DNA of 64,000 nt from Alteromonas australica (lineage in GTDB: Bacteria > Pseudomonadota > Gammaproteobacteria > Enterobacterales > Alteromonadaceae), in the NCBI RefSeq assembly GCF_000730385.1, contig NZ_CP008849.1, positions 930,001 through 994,000 of the forward strand. Direction: 5' to 3'. Both the position numbers and the translations under genes were made by a program. The notes below the pieces were generated by a model. That model did not search any database. It had not been told where the DNA came from and saw only the letters and a program-made list of their open reading frames with translations. Positions 1 through 10,143 of the stretch are shown one piece after another. How positions within the stretch are numbered: the stretch's first letter is position 1; each line of letters starts with the position of its first letter.

Positions 1-228
1 TTAGACGAAACATCTGCGGACACCGTAACCGAAGCGATAGAACCACAGTCAAAAAGTACACCGCTGTCGCGTATTGATCGCATTAGGCATTTGTTTTCTG
101 ATGCCGTAGAGCTTGTGCATACAAACAAAGAGGACTTAGCAAACAAAGAAGAGACAGAACCGCTAAGCACGTTGAGCGGCAGTGCGTCGGCTTCTGAGCA
201 AAACCAAGCAACACAAGGCGAAGCATAA
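1..228 (+). CDS. sbcD: C-terminal end of exonuclease subunit SbcD (partial)
   Basis: An open frame enters from the left edge in frame 1 and stops with TAA immediately before the sbcC ATG, with no gap. Only the last 75 residues are in the window. They form a polar, Glu/Ser/Thr-rich tail and carry no catalytic motif. The SbcD call therefore rests on position: sbcD normally lies directly upstream of sbcC and the two subunits form the SbcCD (Mre11-Rad50 type) nuclease. The abutting stop and start suggest co-transcription and translational coupling. The family assignment is inference; that this is a coding end is well supported by the open frame. Confidence 0.6.
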   Translation, partial: LDETSADTVTEAIEPQSKSTPLSRIDRIRHLFSDAVELVHTNKEDLANKEETEPLSTLSGSASASEQNQATQGEA

Positions 229-3200
229 ATGAGAATACTGACTTTACGCCTTAAAAATCTCAATGCCCTGAAAGGAGAGTGGAAAATTGATTTCACTCAA
301 TCGCCTTTTATCGACAATGGTTTGTTCGCAATTACCGGCCCCACGGGGGCAGGCAAGACCACGTTGCTAGATGCCATCTGCTTGGCGTTATATCACCAAA
401 CTCCTCGTCTTGGTGCTATTTCTACTTCGAACAATGACATTATGACTCGCGGCACAGCCGAGTGTTTGGCCGAAGTAGAATTTGATATTAAAGGCAAAGC
501 CTATCGAGCATTTTGGAGTATGCGCCGAGCGCGAGGAAAGGTTGACGGTAACTTGCAAAGTGCTGATGTAGAGCTGGCAGAAGTTGAAAGCGGCGATGTT
601 TTAGCCACGCAAGTGAGACCTAAAAATGAAGAAATAGAAAAACTGACCGGCCTTAATTTTGCGCGCTTTACAAAATCGATGATGTTATCGCAGGGTGATT
701 TTGCCGCCTTTTTAAATGCTAATGAAGGTGACAGAGCAGAGCTTTTAGAAGAGCTGACGGGAACAGAAATTTACGGGCAAATTTCTCAAACAGTGCATCA
801 ACAATTTAGCGATGCCAAACAAAAGAAAAAAGAATATGAATTGAAGCTTGAAGGGGTTACCTTACTCAGTGATGAGCACGTTGCACAGTTAAAACAAGAG
901 CAAGCCAGTACCCAGCAGCGGATAGAAGCATTTAATAAGCAACTAGCCGAATTGCAACAACAGCAACAATGGCAACTTGCAGTAAAAAGCAACGAACAGG
1001 CGCTTTATGACGCGAAACAAGCTCAAAATTCAGCGAATGATGCCATTAATGGGGCAGAGCAAACGCTTGCGCGTTTAGCACAAAGCGAACCGGCAGAAAA
1101 ACTTCGTGTGCCCTACTTACAGCGCAATTCACTTCAACAGGATGTTACCCGCTACCAAAACAGTGTGAACCACAAAGCAGCTCAACTACCGGAATTGCAA
1201 AGCAAAAAAAGGCAGTTAATTGCAGCCGCTAGTCATGCTGAATCAGAACTTAATGAAGCCAAAGCGCAAACTGCGGCCCTTGAAAAGCGTATACATGAAC
1301 ACGTCATTCCCCTTGATAGTGACATAGCGCAACATATCAACGCGCAGCAAAAAGCCAATGAAGCATCACAGCGTTTAACGCAAACGCTAGAACAGCTAAA
1401 AACGCACCGTGCGGATACCGAAAGCGCTTCGGCGGAGAATAAATCAACGCTGGCGACATTAGAGACCTTCCTAAGCGAGCACAGCGCATTACTCGGTATG
1501 GCTGAATTTATGAGTGGATGGGGCGAAACCGCTCGCTACATAGACAACGAGCAACAGCAACTAAAAGCGCTAACGGAAGCCTTAAGTAAAGAAAGGGAAG
1601 TGCTAGCCACACTCGATGGCTCAATAGAAGAAAGTCAGCAAGCATTGAGCGTACTGACGGATAATTACAACGCTGAAAAAACGAGGGTAGCCCACTGTGA
1701 ACAGGCGTTACACGCAGTACTTAGTAACACTAGCAAAGCCAGTTTGCAGCAAGAGCGCGATATAAAGCTAAACCATTGGGATAATTTGGTGCAGCTAGCC
1801 CATGTTCAACAGCAATATCTTGTGTGTGAAGAGGATAAAGCGTCTCTTACCGCTCAACAAGATGCACTCGCTAGCACGCTTTTACAGCAACAAGCAGAGC
1901 GAAACAGCTTAGTTCAGGCGTATAAAGCAACCCGCAGTAACTTAAAAGATATTGAGGCGCTTATTGCCCTTGATGCAGAAGTGGCTCACTTGCGTGCGCA
2001 ATTAAAAAGTGGAGAACCTTGCCCGGTATGCGGGGCTAATGAGCACACCACGTCTAGCGTGACCATAGATGTGCCAGACACCATTGCTAAGCGAGACATC
2101 ACGAAGCAGCAGCTTGATGACATAGAACAAAAAGGGGCCAAGGCAAAAGACAGTGTCACGCAAACCGAGCTGACGCTTGCCCAAGTGGAAAAGCAAATTA
2201 CTCAGGCTCACTCACAAAGTGAGGCGCTACTTGTTAAATGGCACAGGATCTCAAACCAACTGTGCACCGATATTCCTCGTTTTAAAGAGGTGAAAGTAGA
2301 CACTGCCCAAAGTGTGGAGAAGTTTACTCAGCAGTTTAAAACCCGTTTAGATGAAATAAATGTGCAGGTAAAGCATATTGAGCAATGTGAACAGGCGCTC
2401 AATACTGCAACGCAACGAGCGAGCCAAGCACACACTACTTTGCAAGCTGAACAGTCTGCCCATGCGATGAATCAGCAACAGAGGGAGACATTGGCAAAGC
2501 AAATACGCGAACGCCAAAATGAATTGACGCACAAAACCAAGGCGGTTAACGAGAAAGTGGCTGCATTGAGGCAAGATATTAGTGCCCATCATGATTCTTT
2601 TTCAGCGAGCGAAAGTGACGCTACCGAAAGCCAAGCACCGGTCATGGGCCATATTCTTCACTGGTTAAATGAAAAAGCCGACGCGCTTAAAACCTATAAG
2701 CAAAAGCAACAGCAGCGCGACGCACTTAAAGACGAGTTGCAAAGTGTTAATGAAACATTACTGCTAATAGACCGCGATATCGAAAGTGCGCAGGCGCAAC
2801 TTAAGGAAGTGTTAACCCAATTAACACAGCACGAAGAGAAATTGGTTGCGCTGCGGAATACCCGCCTAAACATTTTCCCGGAAGCTGATATTGATGAAGC
2901 TCGAAGCAAAGCACGAAAAAAAGTCGATGATGCAGAACAGCAACTGAGTGACACCAAAGCAGAGCTGCAAAATACAGATAACGCGTTATCCCGTTTAGAG
3001 GCTGAAATTGCGCAGCTCAATGGGCAAATGGCTGAAAAGCAACAGGCGCTCAATGACGCCACTGAGGCTTTTAACGCCAAACTGGCAGACAGCCCCTTTT
3101 CCAACGAACAAGCTTTCAGCAATGCGTTACTCGATGAAGAAACCCGAATGGGCTACGTTGAACTTCAAAAGCGCTTAACCCATAAAAAGCAGCAGGCAGA

Positions 3201-3966
3201 CTTGTTAGTAGAAAATGCATTGGCCACCCAAAAGTCGCTGTCAGCTAAAGCGCATGCCGAACGCTGGGCGCAGTCGTTAGAACACCATGGTTCAGAGTGG
3301 GTAGGGCTGCAAATAACTGAAATCGCGCAGCAAAGAGATGGGCTTTTATCGTCGTTAGGGCAACTTGAGCAACAACTTCACGCGAACCATCAAGCCCGTG
3401 AAAAGCAGCAAAAACTCGTGGATGAAATGGCAACGTTTGAAGCCTATTACGACGACATTACCTATTTGCATTCGCTTATCGGTTCGGCCAGTGGAGATAA
3501 ATTCAGGCGTTTCGCACAGGGATTAACGCTAGATAATCTTGTTCAATTGGCCAACCAGCAGCTAGACAAGTTGCACGGTAGGTATCAGTTAAGCCGTAAA
3601 GAAAATGAGGGACTGGGCTTAAGCGTGCTGGATACTTGGCAGGGCGATGTGGAGCGAGACACCAAAACTTTGTCAGGCGGAGAGAGCTTTTTAGTGAGTT
3701 TAGCGTTGGCGCTAGCGCTGTCAGACTTAGTGAGCCACAAAACCAGTATCGACTCGCTATTCCTAGATGAAGGCTTTGGTACCTTAGATGCTGAAACCTT
3801 AGATGTCGCGCTCGACGCGTTAGACAACCTGAATGCCAGCGGCAAAATGATTGGTGTCATTAGCCATATTGAAGCGATGAAAGAGCGCATCCCCACGCAA
3901 CTAAAAGTTATCAAACGCAACGGGGTAGGATTAAGTGCATTGGATGCAAGGTATAGGGTTGCGTAA
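229..3966 (+). CDS. sbcC: Exonuclease subunit SbcC (Rad50-like ATPase)
   Basis: This SMC/Rad50-type ATPase of the SbcCD complex opens hairpins and trims protein-blocked DNA ends in the cytoplasm. The N-terminus carries Walker A (GPTGAGKTT, about residues 38-46). Two very long Gln/Glu/Ala-rich coiled coils flank a zinc-hook CPVC near residues 597-600. The C-terminus has the ABC signature LSGGES and Walker B LFLDEGFGTLD. The length of 1245 residues is greater than the roughly 1050 of E. coli SbcC, the excess being in the coiled coils. The ATG directly follows the preceding stop codon, consistent with an sbcDC operon. Confidence 0.95.
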   Translation: MRILTLRLKNLNALKGEWKIDFTQSPFIDNGLFAITGPTGAGKTTLLDAICLALYHQTPRLGAISTSNNDIMTRGTAECLAEVEFDIKGKAYRAFWSMRRARGKVDGNLQSADVELAEVESGDVLATQVRPKNEEIEKLTGLNFARFTKSMMLSQGDFAAFLNANEGDRAELLEELTGTEIYGQISQTVHQQFSDAKQKKKEYELKLEGVTLLSDEHVAQLKQEQASTQQRIEAFNKQLAELQQQQQWQLAVKSNEQALYDAKQAQNSANDAINGAEQTLARLAQSEPAEKLRVPYLQRNSLQQDVTRYQNSVNHKAAQLPELQSKKRQLIAAASHAESELNEAKAQTAALEKRIHEHVIPLDSDIAQHINAQQKANEASQRLTQTLEQLKTHRADTESASAENKSTLATLETFLSEHSALLGMAEFMSGWGETARYIDNEQQQLKALTEALSKEREVLATLDGSIEESQQALSVLTDNYNAEKTRVAHCEQALHAVLSNTSKASLQQERDIKLNHWDNLVQLAHVQQQYLVCEEDKASLTAQQDALASTLLQQQAERNSLVQAYKATRSNLKDIEALIALDAEVAHLRAQLKSGEPCPVCGANEHTTSSVTIDVPDTIAKRDITKQQLDDIEQKGAKAKDSVTQTELTLAQVEKQITQAHSQSEALLVKWHRISNQLCTDIPRFKEVKVDTAQSVEKFTQQFKTRLDEINVQVKHIEQCEQALNTATQRASQAHTTLQAEQSAHAMNQQQRETLAKQIRERQNELTHKTKAVNEKVAALRQDISAHHDSFSASESDATESQAPVMGHILHWLNEKADALKTYKQKQQQRDALKDELQSVNETLLLIDRDIESAQAQLKEVLTQLTQHEEKLVALRNTRLNIFPEADIDEARSKARKKVDDAEQQLSDTKAELQNTDNALSRLEAEIAQLNGQMAEKQQALNDATEAFNAKLADSPFSNEQAFSNALLDEETRMGYVELQKRLTHKKQQADLLVENALATQKSLSAKAHAERWAQSLEHHGSEWVGLQITEIAQQRDGLLSSLGQLEQQLHANHQAREKQQKLVDEMATFEAYYDDITYLHSLIGSASGDKFRRFAQGLTLDNLVQLANQQLDKLHGRYQLSRKENEGLGLSVLDTWQGDVERDTKTLSGGESFLVSLALALALSDLVSHKTSIDSLFLDEGFGTLDAETLDVALDALDNLNASGKMIGVISHIEAMKERIPTQLKVIKRNGVGLSALDARYRVA

Positions 3967-4011
3967 TATGTAGTGGCTCATATGTGTGATTCATACTAAG
4001 CAATTGAGCAG

Positions 4012-4140
4012 TCATTTCAATTTACTCATTTGCTTTTCTCGGTATTCAGACGGTGATAGGTTTTTAAGCGTTTTAAACTCTTTGTTGAAGCTGGACTTCG
4101 TTTGAAATCCGGAGTCAAGCATAACTGATGTAATTGACCG
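4012..4140 (-). pseudogene. AraC-family regulator remnant (C-terminal HTH only)
   Basis: Reading the minus strand from about 4140 to the stop at 4012-4014 gives the hallmark end of an AraC/XylS DNA-binding domain, with LDSGFQTKSSFNKEF followed by LSPSEYRE. The same frame runs upstream without recognisable homology and meets a stop near 4220, so no start codon, effector domain or first HTH remains. It is therefore a decayed fragment. The rest of 3967-4321 holds nothing else I can recognise. Its position between sbcC and a secreted hydrolase suggests an old rearrangement at the edge of an accessory patch. Confidence 0.7.
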
Positions 4141-4321
4141 TTTTATCCCCACTAAGATGAACACCTGCTGTCCGCTGGTATCTCCATAACCTTCCTGATA
4201 ATACTGGTATAGCTATTGCTATTCCAGAACCCAGTTGTGCATGACTGACCATATTTTTAGGGACAAAGCTGGCAACCGTGGAAACACACTTAACTCACAT
4301 TCTCGTTTTGGATATAAGATA

Positions 4322-5758
4322 ATGAAAAGATTACTATATAGGTTTGTCGCGCTTTCACTGGGTTTTGCAAGCCCTCTAGCATTTTCTGCTGACGCAGCTC
4401 CGGTCTCAGATATGGAGCAGGTTCTTAAAAATCTGGTAGAGGAGAATCAGTTAATTGGTACACAATTTGTGGCAATCGTGAACGAAGAAGGGTTGGTGTC
4501 TTTTGACAAATTTTCACAAGAAACGCTACATTTTGACGAAAATAGTCAATTTTTGATTGCCTCACATACCAAAGCGATGACCAGCACTTTGGCGGCATTA
4601 TTACATGCAAATGAGGAAATTGACTTAAACAAGCCAGTCGTTGGCTATAACAAAAATCTCATCACTAACCACAAGGTAGATGCACAAAGCATCACCCTTA
4701 AGCAGCTGCTCACACACACTAGCGGCTTTACCAGTATTCAGCATTCATTTAAAACCGCTTACTTAGGGTATGCCGACCAAGCCGAACTTGTTAACGCTCT
4801 AAATTTTAATACATTAGTTGCACCCAATAAGGGGTTCCGATACTCAAACACAGGTCCGATTGTTGCGGCTATGGCGTTCGAGTCAACGTTAGGGAAACCT
4901 TGGCAGAACCTGCTCAATGAACGTATTTTCTCACCACTTGGAATGACAAATACCACTCATGAAGTTCCCGACAAAATATTTCCCTCGATTGTCACCGCAA
5001 ATAATGGCACAAGATTCCTGCAAGGACACTTTAAAACTAACCAAACTATGCACGCATCTGGCGGGCTAACGTCTACAGTCGCTGACCTCAGCCGCTGGCT
5101 GCAAGCCAATATTAAGCAAAGCCTAGGAAACGAAAAAGACTCGAAGCTATTTGAATTGATGCACAGCAAACAGGTTGAGCAAGACCGACAATATTTCACT
5201 TACCAGAGAACAGGCTACACGTTAGGCTGGGATGTAGCACAATACAATACTGAGACCTTGCTAACACGCTTCGGCACTTATGCGGGGTACAGCATCCATG
5301 TCTCGTTTATGCCTGAGAAAAAAATTGGCGTAATCAGCTTTACCAATCAGGATATTGCCTTTCTCTTACCACACGTCATCGCTAACTACGCATACAACAC
5401 AATGTTGTCTAAAGACAATGCCCAGTCGCTCCTTGCTGAAGAATCACAGCGGTTGAAGCAGTTCGTTGACAAACAACGACTGTCTGCACCTTCTCCATCG
5501 CAAATCGTGCCTGCAGACGGCAAGGTTAACAGTCTAATTGGTTCTTACTTAAATACGCAAAACTGGCCGCAGATGACAATTTATGTTGAAGATAATCAGA
5601 TAAAGGTAAGTTGGGGCGTATTAGAAGGTGTTCTTTTGAACGTTGACGGTGAGTATGTCGCTCATTTTGGTTCCATATCACGCCCTATTACCACATCAAT
5701 GAATGATGACGGTGAATTCATGCTAACAAACGGTTCACTGGTATACCAGCAACAGTAA
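4322..5758 (+). CDS. Secreted serine hydrolase, beta-lactamase (class C-like) family
   Basis: This is an exported serine hydrolase of the beta-lactamase/penicillin-binding fold. The frame is open from 4235, but I place the start at 4322 because MKRLLYRF begins a clear signal peptide that ends near AFSADA. The mature protein shows the catalytic SxxK (SHTK in ASHTKAMT) and the YxN motif (YSN in YSNTGP). A Gly-rich GTYAGYS strand occupies the place of the third motif. The C-terminal 90 or so residues form a separate small beta domain, as in many esterase-like members. The substrate is unknown; it could be a peptidase or esterase rather than a true beta-lactamase. Confidence 0.85.
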   Translation: MKRLLYRFVALSLGFASPLAFSADAAPVSDMEQVLKNLVEENQLIGTQFVAIVNEEGLVSFDKFSQETLHFDENSQFLIASHTKAMTSTLAALLHANEEIDLNKPVVGYNKNLITNHKVDAQSITLKQLLTHTSGFTSIQHSFKTAYLGYADQAELVNALNFNTLVAPNKGFRYSNTGPIVAAMAFESTLGKPWQNLLNERIFSPLGMTNTTHEVPDKIFPSIVTANNGTRFLQGHFKTNQTMHASGGLTSTVADLSRWLQANIKQSLGNEKDSKLFELMHSKQVEQDRQYFTYQRTGYTLGWDVAQYNTETLLTRFGTYAGYSIHVSFMPEKKIGVISFTNQDIAFLLPHVIANYAYNTMLSKDNAQSLLAEESQRLKQFVDKQRLSAPSPSQIVPADGKVNSLIGSYLNTQNWPQMTIYVEDNQIKVSWGVLEGVLLNVDGEYVAHFGSISRPITTSMNDDGEFMLTNGSLVYQQQ

Positions 5759-5992
5759 AAGGCTGGCTTATTTCACTATTCAATACCAATAATATTTTGT
5801 TTCTATCGAATTGATCAAGAAAGCGACTCTATCCTACTATTGCTTCGAAGAAAGCCGTCTGATTGACAGGCGCAATTAGACAAAAAGCGGACATTTGCCT
5901 GGAATTTTGGTACGTTGGATGATAAACGACTTAAACGAGCAAGCTTTTTAGCCGCTCCACAAGCCGCTCCGAATTCTGTTTAAGGGAACTAA

Positions 5993-7723
5993 ATGAATTT
6001 TCAAGCTGAGCCAGTGACAATAAATGCGCTATTGTCAGTTAGTAAACAATATTTTATCCCTAGATACCAAAGAGAGTTTTCTTGGACAAAAGAAAACATT
6101 GATGAGCTATGGTCTGATTTGATTAATTCTATCATCCAAACGGAATCAGGCTATGAATGTGAAGAATACTTTATCGGGACGTTAGTCTTGGCTGGACCAG
6201 ATGACAGCTTCGAGATAGAAGTTGTAGACGGGCAACAAAGATTAACCGTAATCACTATGTTAATCTCTGCATTGTGTAGAGCACTGAATAGCATAGGTGT
6301 AGTTCGAGCTGCGCAATCTACATTTGAAACTTACATAAAAGGCTCAGACCGAAGAGGAAACGAGTTTGCAAAGCTAGACAAGCGTTCTTCTACGAACTAC
6401 TTTCAGTTATTAGTCCAAGACCTAGAGCCACATCAATGTATACCCCAATCTGAAGAAGATACCCTCGTTAAAAATGCCTTTGATCAAATTGCTAAACTAG
6501 TAGGTAAGCCCTCTTTAAAAAAACTATTTGGTTTAACTGGCAAGGTTAGTAACGAGAAATATATAGAAATCCTCAATATACTTTTAGATTTAATTGTTGA
6601 CCACCTGAAAGTTATTCGAGTAAATGTGCTGAATAGCGATGATGCCTACACTATTTTTGAAATACTCAACGCTCGCGGAATAAATCTAAGTCCAGTAGAC
6701 CTTATAAAAAATAAAGTATTGCAAGAATGGGGGACAACATACCCAATTGATTTTGCAAAAGATAGGTGGAATGGAATTGTCAGCACCTTATCTTCGAGAG
6801 AAATATCGGTAGGGTTAGAAGAGTACACAATTCATCATTGGACGACGAAATTTGCTTATACTAGTAAGCGAAATTTATATAAGGCGTTCAAGAAGCAGTG
6901 GGATGGGGGTAACTTAATAGCTGAGGATTATCTGCAAGAACTTCATGATGACTGCCTGAGTTATATAAAAATAGTTTCTCCATTATCGACAGATTGGCCG
7001 CAAGCTGATCAAAGGGATATCTTCAATTCACTAAGCGCTTTAAGAGTTTTTAACGTAAGCATCATGCGTTCATTTCTATTGTCACTGTTTAAGGCGCGCA
7101 ATAGAGGTATACTAAAACAAGCTAAGTTAATTGATACTCTGAAAAAAATTGAAAATTTCCACTTCATGTTTAATTCAATTTGTAGCTTGAGACCATCTGG
7201 TATAGAGGGAACATATGCCAAGTCAGCACGAAAGCTATCAAACACATCAGATAGCCGAGAAGCCAGAGAAACGATTGATGAACTTTTAACCACCTTAAGT
7301 CAGAAGAAACCGACTCAAGAAAATTTCATAGATAAATTTAATAAATTACAGTTTGTTAACGGGAACACCTCCCATAAAAAGCTGATTCAATATATATTTA
7401 TTAAATTTGAGCGATCATTGAGGAACAGTAATGAGTTTGAACCAAGTGATTTATCAATAGAACATATCTTGAGCCAATCTACATCTGACATAAATAAAGA
7501 AATAATAGGCTCTATAGGTAATTTACTACCGCTGGGTCAAAGTTGGAATGGTCAAGCAAATGTCAGTGACTTTTCTATTAAAAAGCAAATTTATCAGAAT
7601 TCTGATTACCGAATCGTGGAGGAATTCTTAGCATCAGAAACACAAGATCATTGGACACCAGAAAATATAAGTACTCGCACAAATACACTCGCTCTTCGCG
7701 CATATACCGATGTTTGGAATTAG
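5993..7723 (+). CDS. DUF262/DUF1524 protein, GmrSD-like putative type IV restriction enzyme
   Basis: The N-terminal half matches the DUF262 (GmrS-like, ParB-related nucleotidase) pattern: IPRYQREFSW near residues 18-27, a YFIGTLVL strand and the signature VDGQQRLT around residue 81. The C-terminal 120 residues resemble DUF1524, an HNH-type nuclease, with SIEHILSQ, IGNLLPLGQSWN and a later Lys/Ser segment. Single-chain proteins of this design include GmrSD and BrxU, which cut modified phage DNA. The gene is visibly AT-rich compared with its neighbours, stands alone and is flanked by gene-poor DNA, all typical of transferred defence genes. The target is unknown. Confidence 0.85.
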   Translation: MNFQAEPVTINALLSVSKQYFIPRYQREFSWTKENIDELWSDLINSIIQTESGYECEEYFIGTLVLAGPDDSFEIEVVDGQQRLTVITMLISALCRALNSIGVVRAAQSTFETYIKGSDRRGNEFAKLDKRSSTNYFQLLVQDLEPHQCIPQSEEDTLVKNAFDQIAKLVGKPSLKKLFGLTGKVSNEKYIEILNILLDLIVDHLKVIRVNVLNSDDAYTIFEILNARGINLSPVDLIKNKVLQEWGTTYPIDFAKDRWNGIVSTLSSREISVGLEEYTIHHWTTKFAYTSKRNLYKAFKKQWDGGNLIAEDYLQELHDDCLSYIKIVSPLSTDWPQADQRDIFNSLSALRVFNVSIMRSFLLSLFKARNRGILKQAKLIDTLKKIENFHFMFNSICSLRPSGIEGTYAKSARKLSNTSDSREARETIDELLTTLSQKKPTQENFIDKFNKLQFVNGNTSHKKLIQYIFIKFERSLRNSNEFEPSDLSIEHILSQSTSDINKEIIGSIGNLLPLGQSWNGQANVSDFSIKKQIYQNSDYRIVEEFLASETQDHWTPENISTRTNTLALRAYTDVWN

Positions 7724-8102
7724 CTCCTAAACTAATGACCCTTCAAAGTGTGCTTCTAATGAGCTTGAGCTGTTGTCTCTGTAAAGTAATTAAGTTGTAG
7801 CAACTGGCATATTGGCTAAATTGCATTGGTATAAGTCTGAATGCCTGTATATTTAACGGGCAAGCCCTATCTGACTCTACTATTTCCGCTATTCGCTCAT
7901 TTTCGCAATTCACCACTAAGTATCAGGAACGACCGCTTCACGTACACAAGAGGCCGTCAGATTTGGATACACTTAATCACCGAACTTTAAGCTAAAAGCG
8001 CTAGTGTTTTGGCTAAAATTAAAACGAAGTGTGGCAGCCTACTTACTAGCGCATCAGCAGGTTTACAGCAACCGACGCGCTTAAATATCCCTTTTTAATC
8101 GT
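7724..8102. other. Gene-free spacer
   Basis: These 379 bases lie between the DUF262 gene and the convergent DUF2059 gene. I found no ORF with recognisable content, no tRNA and no clear intrinsic terminator. It may be degraded accessory DNA. Confidence 0.5.
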
Positions 8103-8603
8103 TTATTGACTGTTTCGAGATTTTGCTAAATCTTCGCTTAGATTTTTAGCAAGTTCTTGAATCTTTGGAATAGAAGCTTGCATTAAAGTCTGTGATATTT
8201 GCATCGATTCTTGCATCACTGCTGGCATCTTTAACAATAGAGACTGCCCTGTTTCTGTTTTGTAAAATGCCAAAATATCGTTAATTTCCTTTTCCGTGAA
8301 ATTATTATCGTAGATATTGACAATGAGGGGCTCCATTTTGGCCCAGCTCATTTCTTCATTCATGATGAGAACCATCTGACTGTAATAATCATCAAAAATT
8401 TCTTGCTCAGAAGGTTGAACCCTCAATTGCGTGGACATGTTCTGCATCATTGCTTCCATTTGCGAATACATTTGCTCAACCATGGAGTCCATATCCATTA
8501 CATTTACTAGCTCATTTAATTTTGCTTGCTTTGATTCACTGTCGGCATAGGAGTAACAAGAAGTCGCTAAGAGTATCGTGATGAGTAGAGATTTAATTTT
8601 CAT
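8103..8603 (-). CDS. Exported DUF2059 family protein
   Basis: This small periplasmic protein starts with MKIKSLLITILLATSCYSYA, a signal peptide. The mature part is Met-, Gln- and Glu-rich and helical. It contains the segment NIYDNNFTEKEINDILAFYK and the GQSLLLKMP region that characterise DUF2059. The frame begins one codon triplet further out at 8612, but AAGGA is correctly spaced only for the ATG at 8603. Family function is unknown. Confidence 0.85.
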   Translation of the reverse strand: MKIKSLLITILLATSCYSYADSESKQAKLNELVNVMDMDSMVEQMYSQMEAMMQNMSTQLRVQPSEQEIFDDYYSQMVLIMNEEMSWAKMEPLIVNIYDNNFTEKEINDILAFYKTETGQSLLLKMPAVMQESMQISQTLMQASIPKIQELAKNLSEDLAKSRNSQ

Positions 8604-8702
8604 TGTAAACATTCCTTAATTTAACGATGAGGTCTAACTTTTAAATAAGACGCCCAGCGAGCGTGCGTCCCTGCGAACCAAGTCTGCAATGGCATTGATA
8701 AA

Positions 8703-9068
8703 TTACTTGTTCTCGGCAATGCGCCACAACACACCACTAGGGTCTGTCACACAAAACTCCAGCATTCCCCAAGGTTGAACAACCAATTCAGTAACCTTGG
8801 TATCAAACTCTTCAGTGAGATTTAGTGTTTGGATGTGTTCATACCAATGTTGTGCATCTTCCACCAAAAGGTGCATCATAAAGTTGTTACTGTGGACCGG
8901 TTTATAAAAGTCCTGAAGTAAAAATGAGCAAGCACCTAATTTAAAATAAGCGATATCCCCGAATTCGGATACCAATTCAAAGCCAATCAACTGATAAAAG
9001 CGCTTGGAGCATTCAACGTCCTTTGCAGGAACAAAGGGTTTTATTTCGCGTATTTTTAAATTTACCAC
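8703..9068 (-). CDS. VOC/glyoxalase-bleomycin resistance-like protein
   Basis: At 121 residues this is a single vicinal-oxygen-chelate fold. The beta-alpha-beta-beta-beta order is seen twice, with the typical FVPAKDVECSKRFYQLIGF opening and the ending FCVTDPSGVLWRI. The terminal Asp-Pro-x-Gly motif is common in glyoxalase, bleomycin-binding and dioxygenase-like members. The length fits one half-module, which would dimerise. The substrate cannot be told from sequence and no neighbouring pathway gene helps. Confidence 0.85.
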   Translation of the reverse strand: MVNLKIREIKPFVPAKDVECSKRFYQLIGFELVSEFGDIAYFKLGACSFLLQDFYKPVHSNNFMMHLLVEDAQHWYEHIQTLNLTEEFDTKVTELVVQPWGMLEFCVTDPSGVLWRIAENK

Positions 9069-9198
9069 TTCTTACTCTAATTCCTTTAGACGGCTTGTTG
9101 CTCAAGCGATTAAATAGCTTGAATAAAGTCTATAAACTTGGAACGATGCGCTTTATGTTTCAATATAGACCATCGAATTTTATAAATTAAGGGATTTT

Positions 9199-10143
9199 AT
9201 GTTTTATCTATTTCCATTTGGGCGTGTGGCTACTGCAGACGGCGTCATTATTTACGGAGCAGGCGAAGTCGGTCAGTCATTTGTACGGCAATTAAACGTG
9301 TTAAATTTATTTCCAACCATATACATGGCAGACAAAAAATTTACTTCGCCACAAACAATAGAAAACATTCGTTATGTCCCTGCAGAGGAAGTGGCGAGTT
9401 TGCCCAACTACCCTATCGTTGTCGCTTCAGTCAAATTTGGTGGCGAAATAAGCCAGAGTTTAGTTTCCCAAGGTGTAAGCCAAGATAGGATTGTTACTAT
9501 TGATAGTAGTTATGCACTGGAAGAGAGTCAGGTAGAGCCTCATTCCTACAACTGGAATGAGTACTATAACAATGCTGAAGGGCATAACGAAGTACATTTC
9601 CATACCTATCTTGAACCCTTAATGAATAAATACCACTTCGACTTTTCGAATGTTTTGGATTTTGCCTGTGGGAAAGGAAGGATTGCAGAGCTTTTAAGTA
9701 CTTTTTCAGGTTCGCTAACTTGTGTGGATACAAATGACGAAGCCATCGCGTATTGCTCGGAACGTTTTTCTAATAAAGATAACGTAGTTTGTAAAGTCAG
9801 TGAGCCAGAAAGTATCCCTGTAGACAGCGGCAGTATGAGCTTTATCTATAGCTGGGATGCCATGGTACATTTTGATTATAGAAGTATTGATTACATATTA
9901 ACTGAGTTTAGCCGAGTATTAAAAAGTGGTGGTCAGGCTGTCATACATCACTCAAACGCAAAAGGGCATAGCAGTTTTGAAGCTGACAAAAACTGGAGAA
10001 AAAACCCACATTGGCGTAGTGAATTTAACGCTCAAGATATGGCGCACATCTGCCAAAAGAGTGGCTTTATCATTGAAGAGCAATTGGTTATCGATTGGGG
10101 AGTAAAATCCCTAGATTGTATTTCGGTGATAAAAAAGCGCTAA
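9199..10143 (+). CDS. SAM-dependent methyltransferase with N-terminal Rossmann-like domain
   Basis: Residues 1-110 form a nucleotide-binding-like Rossmann segment (IIYGAGEVGQSFVRQL), ending in a strand-turn region typical of sugar-nucleotide binding modules. Residues 145-300 form a class I methyltransferase: motif I VLDFACGKGRIAELL, acidic motif II TCVDTND, and a motif IV-like region IYSWDAMVHFD. The final strand is the usual VLKSGGQAVIHH. The protein is cytoplasmic with no signal peptide. The two-domain design suggests a substrate carried on a nucleotide sugar or glycan, but this is inference. Confidence 0.75.
   Translation: MFYLFPFGRVATADGVIIYGAGEVGQSFVRQLNVLNLFPTIYMADKKFTSPQTIENIRYVPAEEVASLPNYPIVVASVKFGGEISQSLVSQGVSQDRIVTIDSSYALEESQVEPHSYNWNEYYNNAEGHNEVHFHTYLEPLMNKYHFDFSNVLDFACGKGRIAELLSTFSGSLTCVDTNDEAIAYCSERFSNKDNVVCKVSEPESIPVDSGSMSFIYSWDAMVHFDYRSIDYILTEFSRVLKSGGQAVIHHSNAKGHSSFEADKNWRKNPHWRSEFNAQDMAHICQKSGFIIEEQLVIDWGVKSLDCISVIKKR

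Noticed and set aside
2694..3122. 142-residue minus-strand frame inside sbcC
   Set aside because: It is the low-complexity Ser/Ala/Cys shadow of the coiled-coil coding sequence and has no independent support.
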